From Auricularia sp. M13 (Eukaryota > Basidiomycota > Agaricomycetes > Auriculariales > Auriculariaceae), in NCBI GenBank assembly GCA_037042915.1, contig CM073196.1, forward strand, positions 1,240,001-1,304,000: DNA of 64,000 bases, written 5' to 3'. This document shows, one piece after another, positions 1 through 11,349 of the stretch. Numbering within the stretch: position 1 is the stretch's first letter; the number at the start of each line of letters is the position of its first letter. The notes beneath the pieces are model-generated. The model ran no database searches and was not told where the DNA came from. It saw only the letters and a list, made by a program, of their open reading frames with translations. The position numbers and the translations under genes are program-made.

Positions 1-1464
1 GACGAGTAGACTGACGGCGGCGTGGCCCAGATCGCAGATCTTGGAGGAGAACGAGGTTCAGCACATGGCCAGCAAAAGCAGCATAAGCCGGACGTACCGA
101 TGGGGTCGACGGCGGCGACGACGCGCGGACGACCGGGGCATCGCCCGCATCGCAGAATCGTCCAGGATGTGCGGCCGCTGCGGCAGCCAGCAATGAGCAC
201 ATTATGCGCGTAATGAGCATAATCCGGGCTTACCGATGGGGTCTGTGATGGTGGCGACGCGCAGAACGACGTGGGCGTCTCGCAGATGGCAGAGATTCCT
301 CGAGAACGCGGGGCTGCTGCCGCAAAGGACGGTCAGAACATTATCGGCGCAATGAGCTTAAGGCGGCCTTACCGGTGGCTCTGTGACGGCGGTGACGCGC
401 AGAATGACCTGGGCGTCGCCCAGACCGGAGAGCGTCGTCGAGGATCTGGGGCTGTATTCGCGGCGAGTAGTGAGCGGGATATCTTCACTATGAGGACTAA
501 TCGGGCGTACCGATGCTACCCAAGGCAGCAGCGACGGGTAGGCTAACCGCGGCGTCACAAAGGTCGCAGAGCTTGGAGAACTAGGGGCTGCCGTCGCAAT
601 GGAGGTTCAACATATGACCAGCATAAGCAGCATAAGCCGGACGTACCAATAGGGCCGACGGCGGCAGCGACGGGCGGACGACCGGGGCGTCGCCCACAAC
701 GCAGAATCGTCCAGAACGTGCAGCCACTGCCGTGGCCAGCAATGAGCACATTATGCACGCAGTGAGCATAATGCGGACTTACCGACGGTGTCTGTGACGG
801 CGGCGATGCGCAGGACGTCCCGGGCATCACTTAGATCGCAAAGCTTCGTCGAGAACACGGGGCTGTTGTCGCAAAGGACGTCAGAACATTATCGGCGCAA
901 CGAGCATAAGACGGCCTTACCGGTGGCTCTGTGACTGCGACGACGCGCAGAACGACGTCAGCGTCGCAGAGACCGCAGAGCTTCGTCGAGAACGCGGGGT
1001 TGCTGACGCAACGGACAGTCAGCACGAAGCCCGGAGCAGAAGTCAGGCACGGGCTTACCGAGGCTGTCTGTGACGGCGGCGACGCACAGAGCGACGTGGG
1101 GGTCGCAGATTTATCTCGTGAAGCTGCTGCTGTTGCTGTACCGGGCAGTTAGTGCATTATCGTCGCGATAAAGACAACGCGATCTTACCGATAGAGTCTG
1201 TGACGGCGGCGACGCGCAGTACGACCTGAGCGTTGCCCAGACCGCCGAACATCGTCTGGAACGTGCGTCTGCCGTTGCGGCCAGCAGTGAGTACATTATC
1301 CGCGCTATGAGAATACCTGGGACGTACCGAGGCTGTCTGTGACGGCGGCGACGCGCAGAACGACCTGGGCGTCGCCCAGATCGCAGAGCTTCGCCGAGAA
1401 CGCGGGGCTGCTCTCGCAAAGGACGCTCAGCACGATACCCGCAGCATGGAGCACGCCTGGGCTT
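1..1464 (+). repeat. 137-bp satellite array, copy A (runs off the left edge)
   Basis: Tandem monomers are marked by a recurring junction 'cttaccgatggggtctgtga' or variants near 95, 232, 369, 508, 644, 780, 918, 1056, 1185, 1325 and 1462, giving steps of 129-140 bp and usually 136-138. Each monomer contains 'acggcggcgacgcgcagaac', then 'cgcagagcttcgtcgagaac', then a block ending in 'agcataagccgg'. The period is not a multiple of three and reading frames break between monomers, so this is not a coding repeat. Orientation is defined by the conserved tail that follows at 1465. Confidence 0.9.
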
Positions 1465-2335
1465 ACCGTGCGGCGCCCATGAGCGTCGACGAGCTGTAAC
1501 CGGTGGCCGGTGGCCGCTGATCAATGCCGCTCTGCTGCGAGCGCCCACTCTTCGCTGGACCTGCACTGTACATCGGCGCCGGTGAGCACAGGAGCCGCGA
1601 GCACAGAAGGCTTACCGCTCTCTCCTGCGCAGCGGCCATCGCACGCACGGCCGCCAGCGACCGCCTGTGACCGGTGCTGGGGCCGCATGGACGCCGGGTA
1701 CGCGTTGCCGGTGATGCAGGCTGTCAGGACGTCCCCGTTCCGCGCCGCTCACGGCGCAGTGTGCGCCTCGTCGTCGACCACGGGTCCGCAGCGGCGCCGG
1801 CGCGACTGGGCGCGATCAGAGCCAGTTAGATGCTCTGGACAATGGTTCAGCTCAGTCGGGCGCAGCGCGTAGAGCAGCGTACGCACAGTCTGGTCCAGGG
1901 GCCCGATGGCTCATCGATCCGCCGTCGTATCGTCAAGGCTCGAGCCTGGCAGCATGAGCCAGCTCAGAGCCTGGTCGGATCTCGGATACGCGTGACCGGC
2001 GCTTCCCGGTTGCTTCCAGTTCCACGAGCGCGAGCGCCCACCCTCTGCGCAGGGGGAAAAATCCTGCTTCCTCCTCCCCATTTCTCGCCATCCCACTGCA
2101 CTTTTGCCCGACAGTCTGCGGGCTCCGTTGCATTTCCTCGCTCACGCTCGCTGGGCCCCGCCGTCTCGTGGCCTCCATCCACTTCGGCTCGCCCCGGACT
2201 CACCCGCGATAATATTTGCGCAGCGTGACCTCAGCGTCCGCCGCAATAGGAAATCGCACCTCCATCCCCATTTGATCTAGATAGCCTTGCAGGGCTCATG
2301 CAGGGTCGCGATCCATGCAATTTGTCACCTCACTG
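1465..2335 (+). repeat. Conserved tail of the composite repeat, copy A
   Basis: This non-tandem segment of about 870 bp follows the last 137-bp monomer and recurs almost unchanged after the other three arrays (15348-16258 in reverse, 30961-31860, 54498-55410). It starts near 'accgtgcggcgcccatgagc' and ends near 'gcagggtcgcgatcc'; the four copies then diverge at different points. Short ORFs are conserved between copies only because the DNA is. At 1848-1859 lies a tRNA-like A-box sequence (see findings). No terminal inverted repeat, poly-A tract or target duplication was recognised. Confidence 0.9.
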
Positions 2336-2510
2336 GGATCTCCCTTTGTGAGTGCCATGTACCTTACGGTCGTTCAGTAGTTGTTTATGGGCATAACCCC
2401 AAGGGACCTCCTGGCCTCGAGCGCCCCAGCAACTCGACAGAACTGCCTCGTTGAGCTGCACGGTCCAGGTCACGAGCTTCACCTAAGCGCCTACGGGTCT
2501 CTTCTGCGGC

Positions 2511-4064
2511 ATGTCATCCGACGCGCTCGACACTAACCAGTCCGCCGGCTCCGCCGGTACCGCGTCTATCCTCGCCGATATCCAACGCGCTCGAGCCGCT
2601 GTCGATGTCGCGACAGCCGACAGCGCTTACGCCCGAGAGTCTTTACAAATTGCCGACAAGAATCTGTCAGAAGCCGAGGCCGCATACCTGCTCTGTAAAG
2701 CAGCCAGGGAGCGCGCCATTGAATACAACCGCGAGGCCGTCCATCTACTCGATCTTTCACGCAGTCGACTCGGACTTGTCAAAGCGCCGCTTCATCCAAT
2801 CAGGAAGGCCCCTCTGGAGGTTCTGGGTCTCATCTTCGAGTGGTGCATGGTAGCACGGGCTGGCCACCGCAATCGTCAGCGCCAGCCTTTCCAACTGGCA
2901 GCTGTTTGTCGCCGTTGGAGACAAGCTGCCCATACGTATCCTCGCATGTGGAGCATCCTTGACGTTCGACTCGACGACATTCTCCAGGGCAATCTTCAAC
3001 TATGGCTTGACTATGTCGCCACCGTCAGCACGCTCTCTGGACAGGTGCCTATGCATCTCCGGATCCATCGCGAGCGCGCCTTCAATGCCGCAGTCGATGC
3101 CCGCGTTGTCGAAAGCCTCTTACCGTTGATGCGCAGATGCAGATATCTGGTGTTTTGCGTGTTGGCGCTGGAGCTTCACGACGCATTATGCTTGTTGCTC
3201 CTCACGGAGACTCCACTGCTGCGAGGCCTTTGCAATCGAGTCACTCGTACTGGGTATCCCGACGGCCTGGCCAAGCTTTTGCCCTCTGCGCCCCAGCTCG
3301 AGTACATCGAGGGAGTCTTCTTGTTTACCAGAGACACTTCGACATTTCCAGGTGCCAAAACTGTCTTTCTCAACTTCTGCGTCACGTCCAGCGACGTACG
3401 CCGCGACGATATTGTAAACGTCCAGACGGCCTGCCCAAATCTGGTACATCTCACCATCATCGATCCCATCGTGAGGCAGGTCCTCCGCCCGTCGCCTTTC
3501 GTGTTGAAGGTCACCACTCTCTGCATAGAGTCTTCACGGCCTGCCGCAAGTCGGGACTTGTTCTCCTTTGCCAACCACTTCTCCCTTCCCTATATTCGAA
3601 CCTTTAGACTTTACGGTGCCCCCGGTGGAAGCTCTACACGCATCAGATTCCTTGCGACCGTGCTTCCATTGTGGAAAACCCTCAGCAACCTGAGCGTTAG
3701 CATAATATCCAGTTCAGACGTCGATGCACTTTGCAACGCCCTGGGTACAGCGACGAACATCACATCACTAACCCTCGGGAGGGTCGATTTTTCGAAAAAC
3801 TCCCTTCGTAGGCTCTGCGATGCCCTTGGCCCGCCCACGCAGACGGGGGATGCCTGGATATGCCCGCTAATGGAGTCAATAAACTTAACTTCCTGCACCC
3901 TTTTGGTGGGGTGCGTGGCGGTTGAGCTTGTCGAGACGGTCGCGCGTAGGCAGCGAGCAGCGGAGAACGCCGATGATCGGCGTCCGGTGCGACTGCGTTG
4001 TTTCTCTCTTCCCAGAGGTTTGCACCTCGATCTTTGTACTAAGATTGTTGAATTGGTGTCTTAA
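2511..4064 (+). CDS. F-box-like protein, 517 aa, single exon
   Basis: Probable substrate adaptor of an SCF-type ubiquitin ligase, by family. The reading frame is uninterrupted. Residues about 20-88 form a heptad-rich, probably coiled-coil helix (ILADIQRARAAV... to ...LDLSRSRLGL). An F-box-like core follows at about 96-150, with 'APLEVLGLIFEWC' and 'LAAVCRRWRQAAHTYPRMW'. The rest is a leucine-rich region with irregular repeats such as 'CPNLVHLTI' and 'TNITSLTLGRVDF', as in Agaricomycete F-box/LRR proteins. A paralogue of the same layout lies at 45269-46852. The gene starts about 175 bp after the end of repeat copy A, and no TATA box is evident. The substrate is unknown. The Met at 2511 is the first in frame and fits the start of the paralogous region. 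Confidence 0.85.
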   Translation: MSSDALDTNQSAGSAGTASILADIQRARAAVDVATADSAYARESLQIADKNLSEAEAAYLLCKAARERAIEYNREAVHLLDLSRSRLGLVKAPLHPIRKAPLEVLGLIFEWCMVARAGHRNRQRQPFQLAAVCRRWRQAAHTYPRMWSILDVRLDDILQGNLQLWLDYVATVSTLSGQVPMHLRIHRERAFNAAVDARVVESLLPLMRRCRYLVFCVLALELHDALCLLLLTETPLLRGLCNRVTRTGYPDGLAKLLPSAPQLEYIEGVFLFTRDTSTFPGAKTVFLNFCVTSSDVRRDDIVNVQTACPNLVHLTIIDPIVRQVLRPSPFVLKVTTLCIESSRPAASRDLFSFANHFSLPYIRTFRLYGAPGGSSTRIRFLATVLPLWKTLSNLSVSIISSSDVDALCNALGTATNITSLTLGRVDFSKNSLRRLCDALGPPTQTGDAWICPLMESINLTSCTLLVGCVAVELVETVARRQRAAENADDRRPVRLRCFSLPRGLHLDLCTKIVELVS

Positions 4065-4639
4065 ATTGTCCATACGGTACTGAGTTTGAATAGAAATAAG
4101 GCGCTGAACGCCGCACGACGAGCTGTAAATGGGAATATCAAGCAACCAACAAAAGCCCAACAGGGATTCTCTGAGCGTACACGTTCGTGCCATGTACATG
4201 TGCCCATGATAATCCGCGTTAGTGGTCATGGGCCCTGCAGTTGGCTTGCTTTCGCGCGTTCTGATGTCACGCGCACTGACAGGCTGCCGAAATCTCACAC
4301 TGGTACATAAGTCAAAGAATTTCTGGATATTCATGTGTCCTGGGTATGTACATGTGGAGAACCAAGTTTGAGGGGTAAGGGAGGTGAGAAACGGTGGGAA
4401 ATGGACGCCTATCGAGAACACGCGCGGAGTCGGTCCCACAACCATCACAGTCCCTCAGCGCGCGTGGTGACTAGAAGGCCGAGTGATACAGGCTCTTGGC
4501 TCCCGGCGATAGTTTCACATACGACGCGCAGAGCCAGGGCATGGACTCGCATGCGATACGGTGGTCGTGGATGTGGCACGGCGCACACGGGAATTCGGAC
4601 TCCAGGACGTGGCTGGTGAGCGTTAGTGTAGATCATCAA

Positions 4640-4677
<38 letters not shown>

Positions 4678-5020
4678 TATTTCGCAGCAAGACCTTCCGG
4701 AGAGCCACATTCCCGCCCGACCGCCACGACTTTAATTTGGATATACAGCAATACACAGACTGAGACACATGCAGCATATAGGTCGGGACCGGAGGAGGTG
4801 TCAACACCCACGGGATCCGATGTTTCAGGGCCACACTAACCTGTCCGGCTGCATCCCAAAGGCTCGATTCCTGAGCCCGCCCTGAATTGACTGTTCACCC
4901 ATTGACGCAACCCCCTTCTACTCATTCTTGGAGGGAAAATCGGACAAAAACCTCCCTTCGACCTTATATATGCCATCCGAGAGCAAGATCCTTTACTGCC
5001 AGTAATGTGATAAGCATCAA
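4065..5020. other. Intergenic; only a microsatellite recognised
   Basis: Between the F-box stop and the LINE fragment no gene is supported. ORFs on both strands, including one with a poly-leucine run, come from the AGT microsatellite or lack family resemblance and splice signals. Confidence 0.5.
4641..4677 (+). repeat. (AGT)12 microsatellite
   Basis: About twelve uninterrupted copies of the trinucleotide AGT. It causes poly-Leu, poly-Thr and similar runs in the spurious minus-strand ORFs. Confidence 0.95.
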
Positions 5021-6017
5021 TTACGGCCTGTACACCTCTTCGTCATAGAAGACCTCCAGCACATCGTACACGAGCCGTGCCAACAGAGCCGCGCAATCCA
5101 CATCGCCTATGATGAACTGCACAAGGCCGACGTGTCCTCCGCGCAGCGCCGTAGTGCGGCATCTGTCAGCCGCGCCAATGCGGTTGATGCCGCGCTCGAA
5201 GTGCTGACGAGCTTCCACCAGCCGATCCCGCGCGCACGTGGATTTCATCCTCTACCTCTCGTCTGCACAGTCGGCAGAGTCTGTCCTTGTGCACAACGGA
5301 TTTGGCCGTGCGGCTATTATACCGCAGGACCTCGACGGACAGCTGGTGGTTGGACAGCAGCCAGCGAGTCAGAGCTTGTCTGTGGGACTTCCGTTTGACC
5401 TGCAGGTACGCGCGAAGTTCTAGAGCAGGCCCCGCACGTCCCAACCGACCTGACGCATTGCGTGCCACCAGCAAGCCGAGTTTTTCAGAGGCAGCAAATT
5501 CCGCGTGCACGTAACGCAGTACGGCACGTCGAACGTCATCGCGAGCCTTCGTTAGAGCGCCATCGGTGAGTAGGACCCCCTCCGGAATCCAACTGCCCAG
5601 CTTGCTAACCGCCGAACGCAGATCCCCGTACCAGGACAAGTGCTCCTTTTGATCCAGCGCCATTGAGTCGCGCACTGCGTGTCGCACCAGTGAGTCCTGG
5701 GGCATAGCGCGCAGGTATTCCAGGTATCTGATTGCAATGTCCGCGCGCCGAAAGCGTATGGGCCATAGTCCTGTCTCAGAGTATAACGGCACGAGGCACG
5801 ACCGGCTGCCCAACCCCAGCAGGCGGCGGAGGAACATCGCTTGTACTGTCTCCAGCTCGCCCACCGGCGCGTCTGTGGCATCCGGGCATACATCAGCCCC
5901 CGCAATTAGGTGAGGGTCTACGCGTGCTCGATAAAGCACAATCTTGCTCCTCGTAAATCCCATCAACCATTGATTGCCCTTGTTCATCCTTTGCGCTACA
6001 GTCAACGCTTGCGCCAT
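5021..6017 (-). pseudogene. C-terminal fragment of a LINE (non-LTR) reverse transcriptase polyprotein
   Basis: The minus-strand frame from 6017 to about 5166 resembles the C-terminal region of basidiomycete non-LTR retrotransposon ORF2 proteins: 'YRARVDPHLIAGADV', 'FLRRLLGLGSRS', 'YSETGLWPIRFRR', 'HRQALTRWLLSNHQLSVE', then a zinc-knuckle-like 'CRLCRREVEDEIH'. After this motif the frame is lost, and the natural end of the protein continues in another frame (5248-5021, 'LARLVYDVLEVF'). No catalytic reverse-transcriptase motifs or endonuclease are present, so the copy is 5'-truncated and frameshifted. It lies just downstream of the transposase gene on the same strand but is a separate element. 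The direct observation is the motifs; family placement is from recall. Confidence 0.75.
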
Positions 6018-6224
6018 TCAGGTCTATAAACTGTGTATCTGCCGGCAGTGCTCGGCCGCTCGTGCATACAAAACGTGGGTTCTAAGCTCTGATTCGGAGT
6101 GATTCCCTGCCCTCGTCATCTGGATACACCACTAACCCATTTCTTCCCCGCGAGACCATAGTCTATCATTGCCTGGAGTTCATTGCTGCGCTTGAGTTAG
6201 TGAAAACATTCACCCTATATTCCT

Positions 6225-9200
6225 CTAACTCACGCGATTCAGAGGCCAAACAACCAAGCGTCCTTCCGCGATGCCTTCACTGTTTCTTGCCGCCGTGTAA
6301 GAGTAGGAGACAAAGTGGTGCAGTACGCCGTCCATTCTACCCAGGATGCTACCCGGGAAGAAAGCATCAATGCAGACAGATGCGTCGAAGCCTCCTTCTA
6401 GTCTCGCGAAGGGCGCTTGCTCAGACGCATCGGCCTTGATATACCGGCGAAGAACAACAAAAACCTCGCTGAAGCGGAGAGCGTCCTTCCTCCGCTCGTG
6501 TATGAACATGTTCACGATTTGGCAAGGTATCGTTTTCCCGTCAGCGCGACGGAATATAACATTACTGTTGTCCCAGGATGCGTGCGCGACGGAGAATCTG
6601 ACGCGCCTGTGCTGTATCCACTTCAGTGGCTGCGCCTTCGACGATAGTCTATGCTGGTAGCCCTCTTCTGCTAGCAACGTCTGCAGCTGCGTGAACTCGT
6701 CTCCGAACATTTCCCGAGCCTTCTCGGGTTGAAAAGCGGGGTTCGAAGACGACTGTGTAGTCGACGGAACATCGCCTCTTCCATCCGCAAGCAAAGTTCC
6801 TCGATTTGGGACTGCTATGGCTTCATTAATCCGGTCCAGCGTTTTTGCCACGACGGAGGCCGCATCGCGCGGGTAATTCTGGGCAAGTAGGCGAATGCGC
6901 ATCTCTCTATAAGATTGATACAGCATTGTCGTTTCCATTTGTCCTTGCAATGGGTGAATGCATAAGCTTATGTAGCCTATCCGGGAAATTCATACCAAGG
7001 TGATTGTTTGTGTTGATTCTCTGCAGCAATCCTATCTTGCGCTCGACGGGAAATGCCCACCAACCGCGCATGGGGCCGAACCCCGGGAAAAAATCGCCAT
7101 GATGTAATGAAGCATGATGGTTCGGGCGCAAAAGGAAGCCGCAGCGAATCAACCCTTGAAGGTACCGACGCATGTGGTACATATACTGTTCCTTACGGTC
7201 CATAGATGTGGTCTCTTTGGTAGCGATATTGACGGCTTCGACGAGATCGAGGAACCAGTCTAGCTGCGACTGTTTCTCTGTCCCCGTCCACATCAGTACC
7301 AGAGCTATGGGAAGTTGAAGCGTTGCGGCAGTGCGCCATTCATCTGCTTTCGGCGTCCCATGACTGGCGCTCCCGAAGTCTTTTGCAACTCGTCCGATCC
7401 AGGAGGGAGTGGATATTCTGTCGATAATATGCCTAATCTGCGTCAAATCCTCTCCTGTCATTCTCACTTTCAAGGTCTCTGGATTAAAACCTTTGGGCTG
7501 TTGGCCACGCGAGGAGGCCGTGGGCCCCGTCTGAGGCTCTGGGGCAGCTTGATTACCTACTGCGCCGGGTTGCACGGCTTGCTGATTGTTGATTGGCTGC
7601 TGAGAGGCTGACAACGTAGTTGATGAGACCTATAATAAGAAATTAAGCTGCATTTCGGCTTCGTCAGGGGCCAAGGGCATACAGGACGTTTGAGGGCATC
7701 GACATAGTCCTGCTTGCGTAGCACCTCACCGGAAGCGGTGGCTGTAATGCCTCGCGCGTGGCACAAGTGTCCGAGTACAGCAATGCTGAATCGAGTAAGT
7801 TTTCTGAACCGCTCTGAATCCCCAGTTTTCGAGAGCAACGTCTCGGCTGATAGGCCCTAGGATCAGCACAGTCGTAGCGAGGGTGCCCTGGATGACTGAC
7901 CGCGTCTCACATCCTGAACTAAATTCCCTATCCTGGATGATATCTGGGCTGGAGTTCTGACCCGAGTTGCACGCTTCTCAGGAGTGTGAGGGACTTTTGC
8001 CTTCTTTGATGCGTCCGATATGCCCCAGACCACACGGACGTGAAACTGAATGAGCCCAAGGAACAGGTTGTGCATTCCATCGACAACGAAATACTTTGTT
8101 GGGTCCCAGTACGGGAGACGAAGGAGCTCCGACCATGAAATGCCGTACCGTTTCTTCAGTTTTTCGCGCGCCTCTTCCGAAGCAGCCCTCTTCCAGTCCA
8201 TGGCGCGTTGCTTCCAGCCATCCCAGGTTCTTCGAACGAAGTCATCCTCATGGATTCCGACTGTGGAGAACTCTTGTTTGACGCAGTCGCAGTACGGGCA
8301 CGCACGGGTTGCTTTGGGCCCAATGAAACCCACAACTTTACGACCGGCTTGCATGTCGCAGACAACGGGTAGCACGGCTGCACGCACAAGGCGGCCGTCT
8401 GAGCTGAGAGATGTGCGGGGTACTCGAATTCCATCGTTCCAAAGGATAATAAGCTCGTTGACGAGAGGTGTTAGATACGGCTGCACATTACTTTCTGTCG
8501 GACCGGGCAATATTCCAACAACGTGCATGTGCTCCGCAGAGAAGCGTATATCGGGTGGTAGGTTGAGACAGATCAAGGAGATAATCCCTATGCTGACACG
8601 GCTACGCCTTGTTGCACGCCGCGGGTGAAACCAGTCGACACACATTGTGAAGACAAGATTGATGTCAGGGAGCGCAGCAGATAGGAACAGAGTCTTTCCG
8701 TCCGGGCCTTTCAATGTCTTGAGCGCTCTGCCCTCGCAGATGTCGGTAATGATGGCGTTGGGGTCGAAGGCACCAGAAGACGCCATCGCCTGGGCCGTTT
8801 TCACAAGAGCTGCTTCCAACCGAGAATCATTGACGCAGTTCCGTATCCATTCCGAAAGACTGGCATAAGCATATGGCTTGATCGGCACATGGACTGGAAT
8901 CTTTGTTTTGCCTGATCCATGTGAATGAGGTTGATCGAAATTTCCAATATCAACTCTGTGGCTTACCTGGGCCGGGTCGCATCTTCGTCACCACAATCTC
9001 TGCCCCACAAGGAACCATCTCTCCGTTGTCGGGCAAAAGGTTTGCGCAATGAGTGGCGTAAGCAATGCCGTATACCGTCGTGAGCGGTGCTTCGAGATGG
9101 CTGCATTCAGGACAAGCCGCGTAAATTGTGAATGTTGGGGGAATGTCGACCTTAGAGAGCAATGTCGATGGATCGACGGGGAGGTCTTTAAAGTCGGATA

Positions 9201-9840
9201 TAATGCGAACAATCTCTGGCGGGTATGGCTTTGGCACGTCGGTGATAGCTCCCACGAGTATGTGAAGAAATCCAAGGATGAATGCAAGTTCGCGCTGCGA
9301 AGTACCAAATATGCTTTCGAGCGCCCACAAGAAGATAGCGATTGCAGCTATGACTGGCACGCGCCATTGCATGCAGGGATACGAGCTGGGTTCCCGGGCA
9401 TAAGGCACGCTCCTGTCTTGTTCGCTCGACGCCTTTCGCAGCGCAGATTCCCACTCAAGGCGACGCCGGTGCAGAAATCTGTTCTCTGTAGCGATCATTG
9501 CCCGCACCTGCACGCGAAGATTTACTGCTTCGACATCCGTGTCAGGAATCAGATAGTTTGCAAGCTGTGCGTCTAATTGCTTCAACCATTTCTGATCGTC
9601 ATCGTGTGGAAATGAGGGTGGTTGACCAACGCCAACATCAAAAGGCCTTGAAAGCGCCTGAGAGCGCCAGACGGTAATCCGATCAACTAGCTCAGAGCGA
9701 GCAGCAGCTACATCGGACAGAGATATCGTGGGGTCCAACTCTGTCGGTTGCGGAGTTGCCGTTGTAGGTGCCTGGAAACAGAACATATCAGCGAAGGATG
9801 AGAACGCAATGACGCGGACCTGGGGTAGCATCACTGGCAT
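6225..9840 (-). CDS. Tnp2/Plavaka-like CACTA-type transposase, five exons, about 1130 aa
   Basis: Likely catalyses cut-and-paste DNA transposition. Exons on the minus strand: 9840-8967, 8911-7911, 7856-7683, 7629-6996 and 6943-6225. The four introns (55, 54, 53 and 52 bp) have GT..AG ends (GTAAGC, GTGAGA, GTATGC, GTATGA), and every junction keeps the frame. Exon 1 carries a Cys-rich module with 'CPECSHLEAP' and 'VPCGAEIVV'. Exon 2 holds the family blocks 'LNLPPDIRF', 'VGILPGPTESN', 'ACPYCDCVKQEF' and 'VVDGMHNLFLGLIQFHV'. Exon 4 has 'SHGTPKADEWRT', 'LRPNHHASLHH' and 'GPMRGWWAFPVERKIGLLQ', typical of the C-terminal catalytic part. No stop or frameshift is seen. The first residues before the 'CFQ' near 9774 may belong to a different 5' exon, since a 3' splice-like 'tttccag' lies there. 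Terminal inverted repeats were not found by eye. Confidence 0.88.
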
Positions 9841-11349
9841 GTAGCAGCGAGGGATGGCGGGGAGAACATGGAGACGTGCTTGGTGGATGCATCACAGGTC
9901 TTTTTAAATAGCTTTTGGACAATGAATGAAACACTTTCATCCGGATTCGGGAATTGACTCACGCGTTCCAAATGAGGCAGGCCTTTGGAGCATTGGCCAT
10001 TGTGAGCCCCACGGATATATAGCCAATAGGTGGTAACTGATGCAGAACGTCCAAGACCATGGAACATCCAGCCGCGCGCAAGCCGTCTCCCGCTCATTTC
10101 AACTGCGAAGTTGACGACTTTTTGGCACACCTTTCAAGCGAGGCGCACGAACCTCAGCCTAAGCCATATGTGCGTGAAAGCATCCATGTGCGCGCCGACT
10201 GATTCCCGAAGACGAGGTCGGATGCTGTGCACGACGAGACCAGGGGAATGTCGGAGTACCAGGAGACACTCGCGACGGCGAAGACGATGATGGCAAGTCG
10301 AGAGAACGTTTTCTGAGCAACTCTAACGGTTGCAGGAGGGTGCGGGAAGCGCGCGCATCGTGAATATGATCTTCGGCTCAGTGACCATCCGAAATATGAC
10401 CGTCGACCAACGCGTTGGATGAGGTAGACTGAATCATGGGATCTAATTGGAGAAGGGACCAAATCCGCGCATAATTGATAGATCTAGAGCCTTTCGAAAT
10501 AATAAGTGATGTGACCGAGACGAGTGAAGAAATCCGCAGATGGAGCGTGTGTGGTGAAGTCGCCATGAATGAGGAAACAGCCTTAGAGCCTGAATCCTGA
10601 GAACGGACGCCGTGATCGAGATGGGCGTGGCGCGTGCACCGTGCACAAGGCAGAGAAATACATGGCTGGTGAATGTTGGTTGGTGACAGAAATCTGACGA
10701 GGGCAAGTCGGGCCGGTGTGAGCCTTGTCCGCGATGCGGACTCTAATTCGTGATGTCGCCGAGCGCAGCCCACGGACATTGGGAGCGCGAGTGCGGCCGT
10801 TATTGCCGGCTGTGCACAGGCTGGCTAGGACGGTCTGCACGAAGAAGCGGCTACCTACACCGACGCATTTGCGAGCGCGCCAAGAACTGGGCGAAGTCGC
10901 GACCGTCAGCGGCGGCCATAGGCCCGCTGCGATGCCTACTCCGCAGTATCCTGCAGCTCTATTCACGGCTGGATGCTTCACTGGCCATCTGTCCTGATCA
11001 CTGCTGCCTGCGTCCTTTCCTTGAAAGCGCTCTTGACGACCTCGCCCACGACTTGCACGACAGCTATTTCGCGCCCCTCGACGACCCACACGACCAGCGC
11101 GGCGTTTATTTCCCCAGATAACGATTCGCCGCTGCCGACCACGATGGCTCTGGATGTCGAGGCCTATCCCGTTGCCCCGCAGGAGCTCGATCCAGCAGGT
11201 CCACGTCTACTTGCGCCACGGTGCGGGCTTTCAGCGTGGATCGCGCATCATCAAGCGGGCAGTATCGGCGACCGACGTGAAGCGGCGGGAGTCTGCCCAC
11301 CGGCGCTCGGAGCGCGATGACGGCGTGCCCCGAAAGACTTACGGCCAGC
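9841..11349. other. Upstream flank of the transposase; no gene supported
   Basis: About 1.5 kb of increasingly GC-rich DNA between the transposase start and the 129-bp array. Several overlapping ORFs exist on both strands (for example 9831-10130 minus and 10583-11089 minus), but none has a recognisable domain or splice pattern. The last 0.6 kb may hold very decayed satellite. The right end of the transposon should lie here but was not located. Confidence 0.4.

Noticed and set aside
271-1566. Many overlapping ORFs of 60-150 aa in satellite copy A
   Set aside because: The 137-bp period is not a multiple of three, frames change between monomers, and the same peptides recur in all arrays because the DNA repeats.
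1510-2228. Identical 120-132-aa ORFs in each tail, considered as a conserved protein
   Set aside because: Conserved at the nucleotide level in all frames, with overlapping ORFs on both strands, so there is no evidence of protein-level selection.
1-2300. CRISPR-like array interpretation of the regular repeats
   Set aside because: Whole monomers are homologous, with no unique spacers between short constant repeats, and the genome is eukaryotic.
4445-4834. 129-aa ORF with a poly-leucine run, resembling a membrane segment
   Set aside because: The leucines come from the AGT microsatellite.
6120-6140. 'cactaaccc' near 6130 as the CACTA element end
   Set aside because: No matching inverted copy was found upstream of the transposase, so it may be chance.
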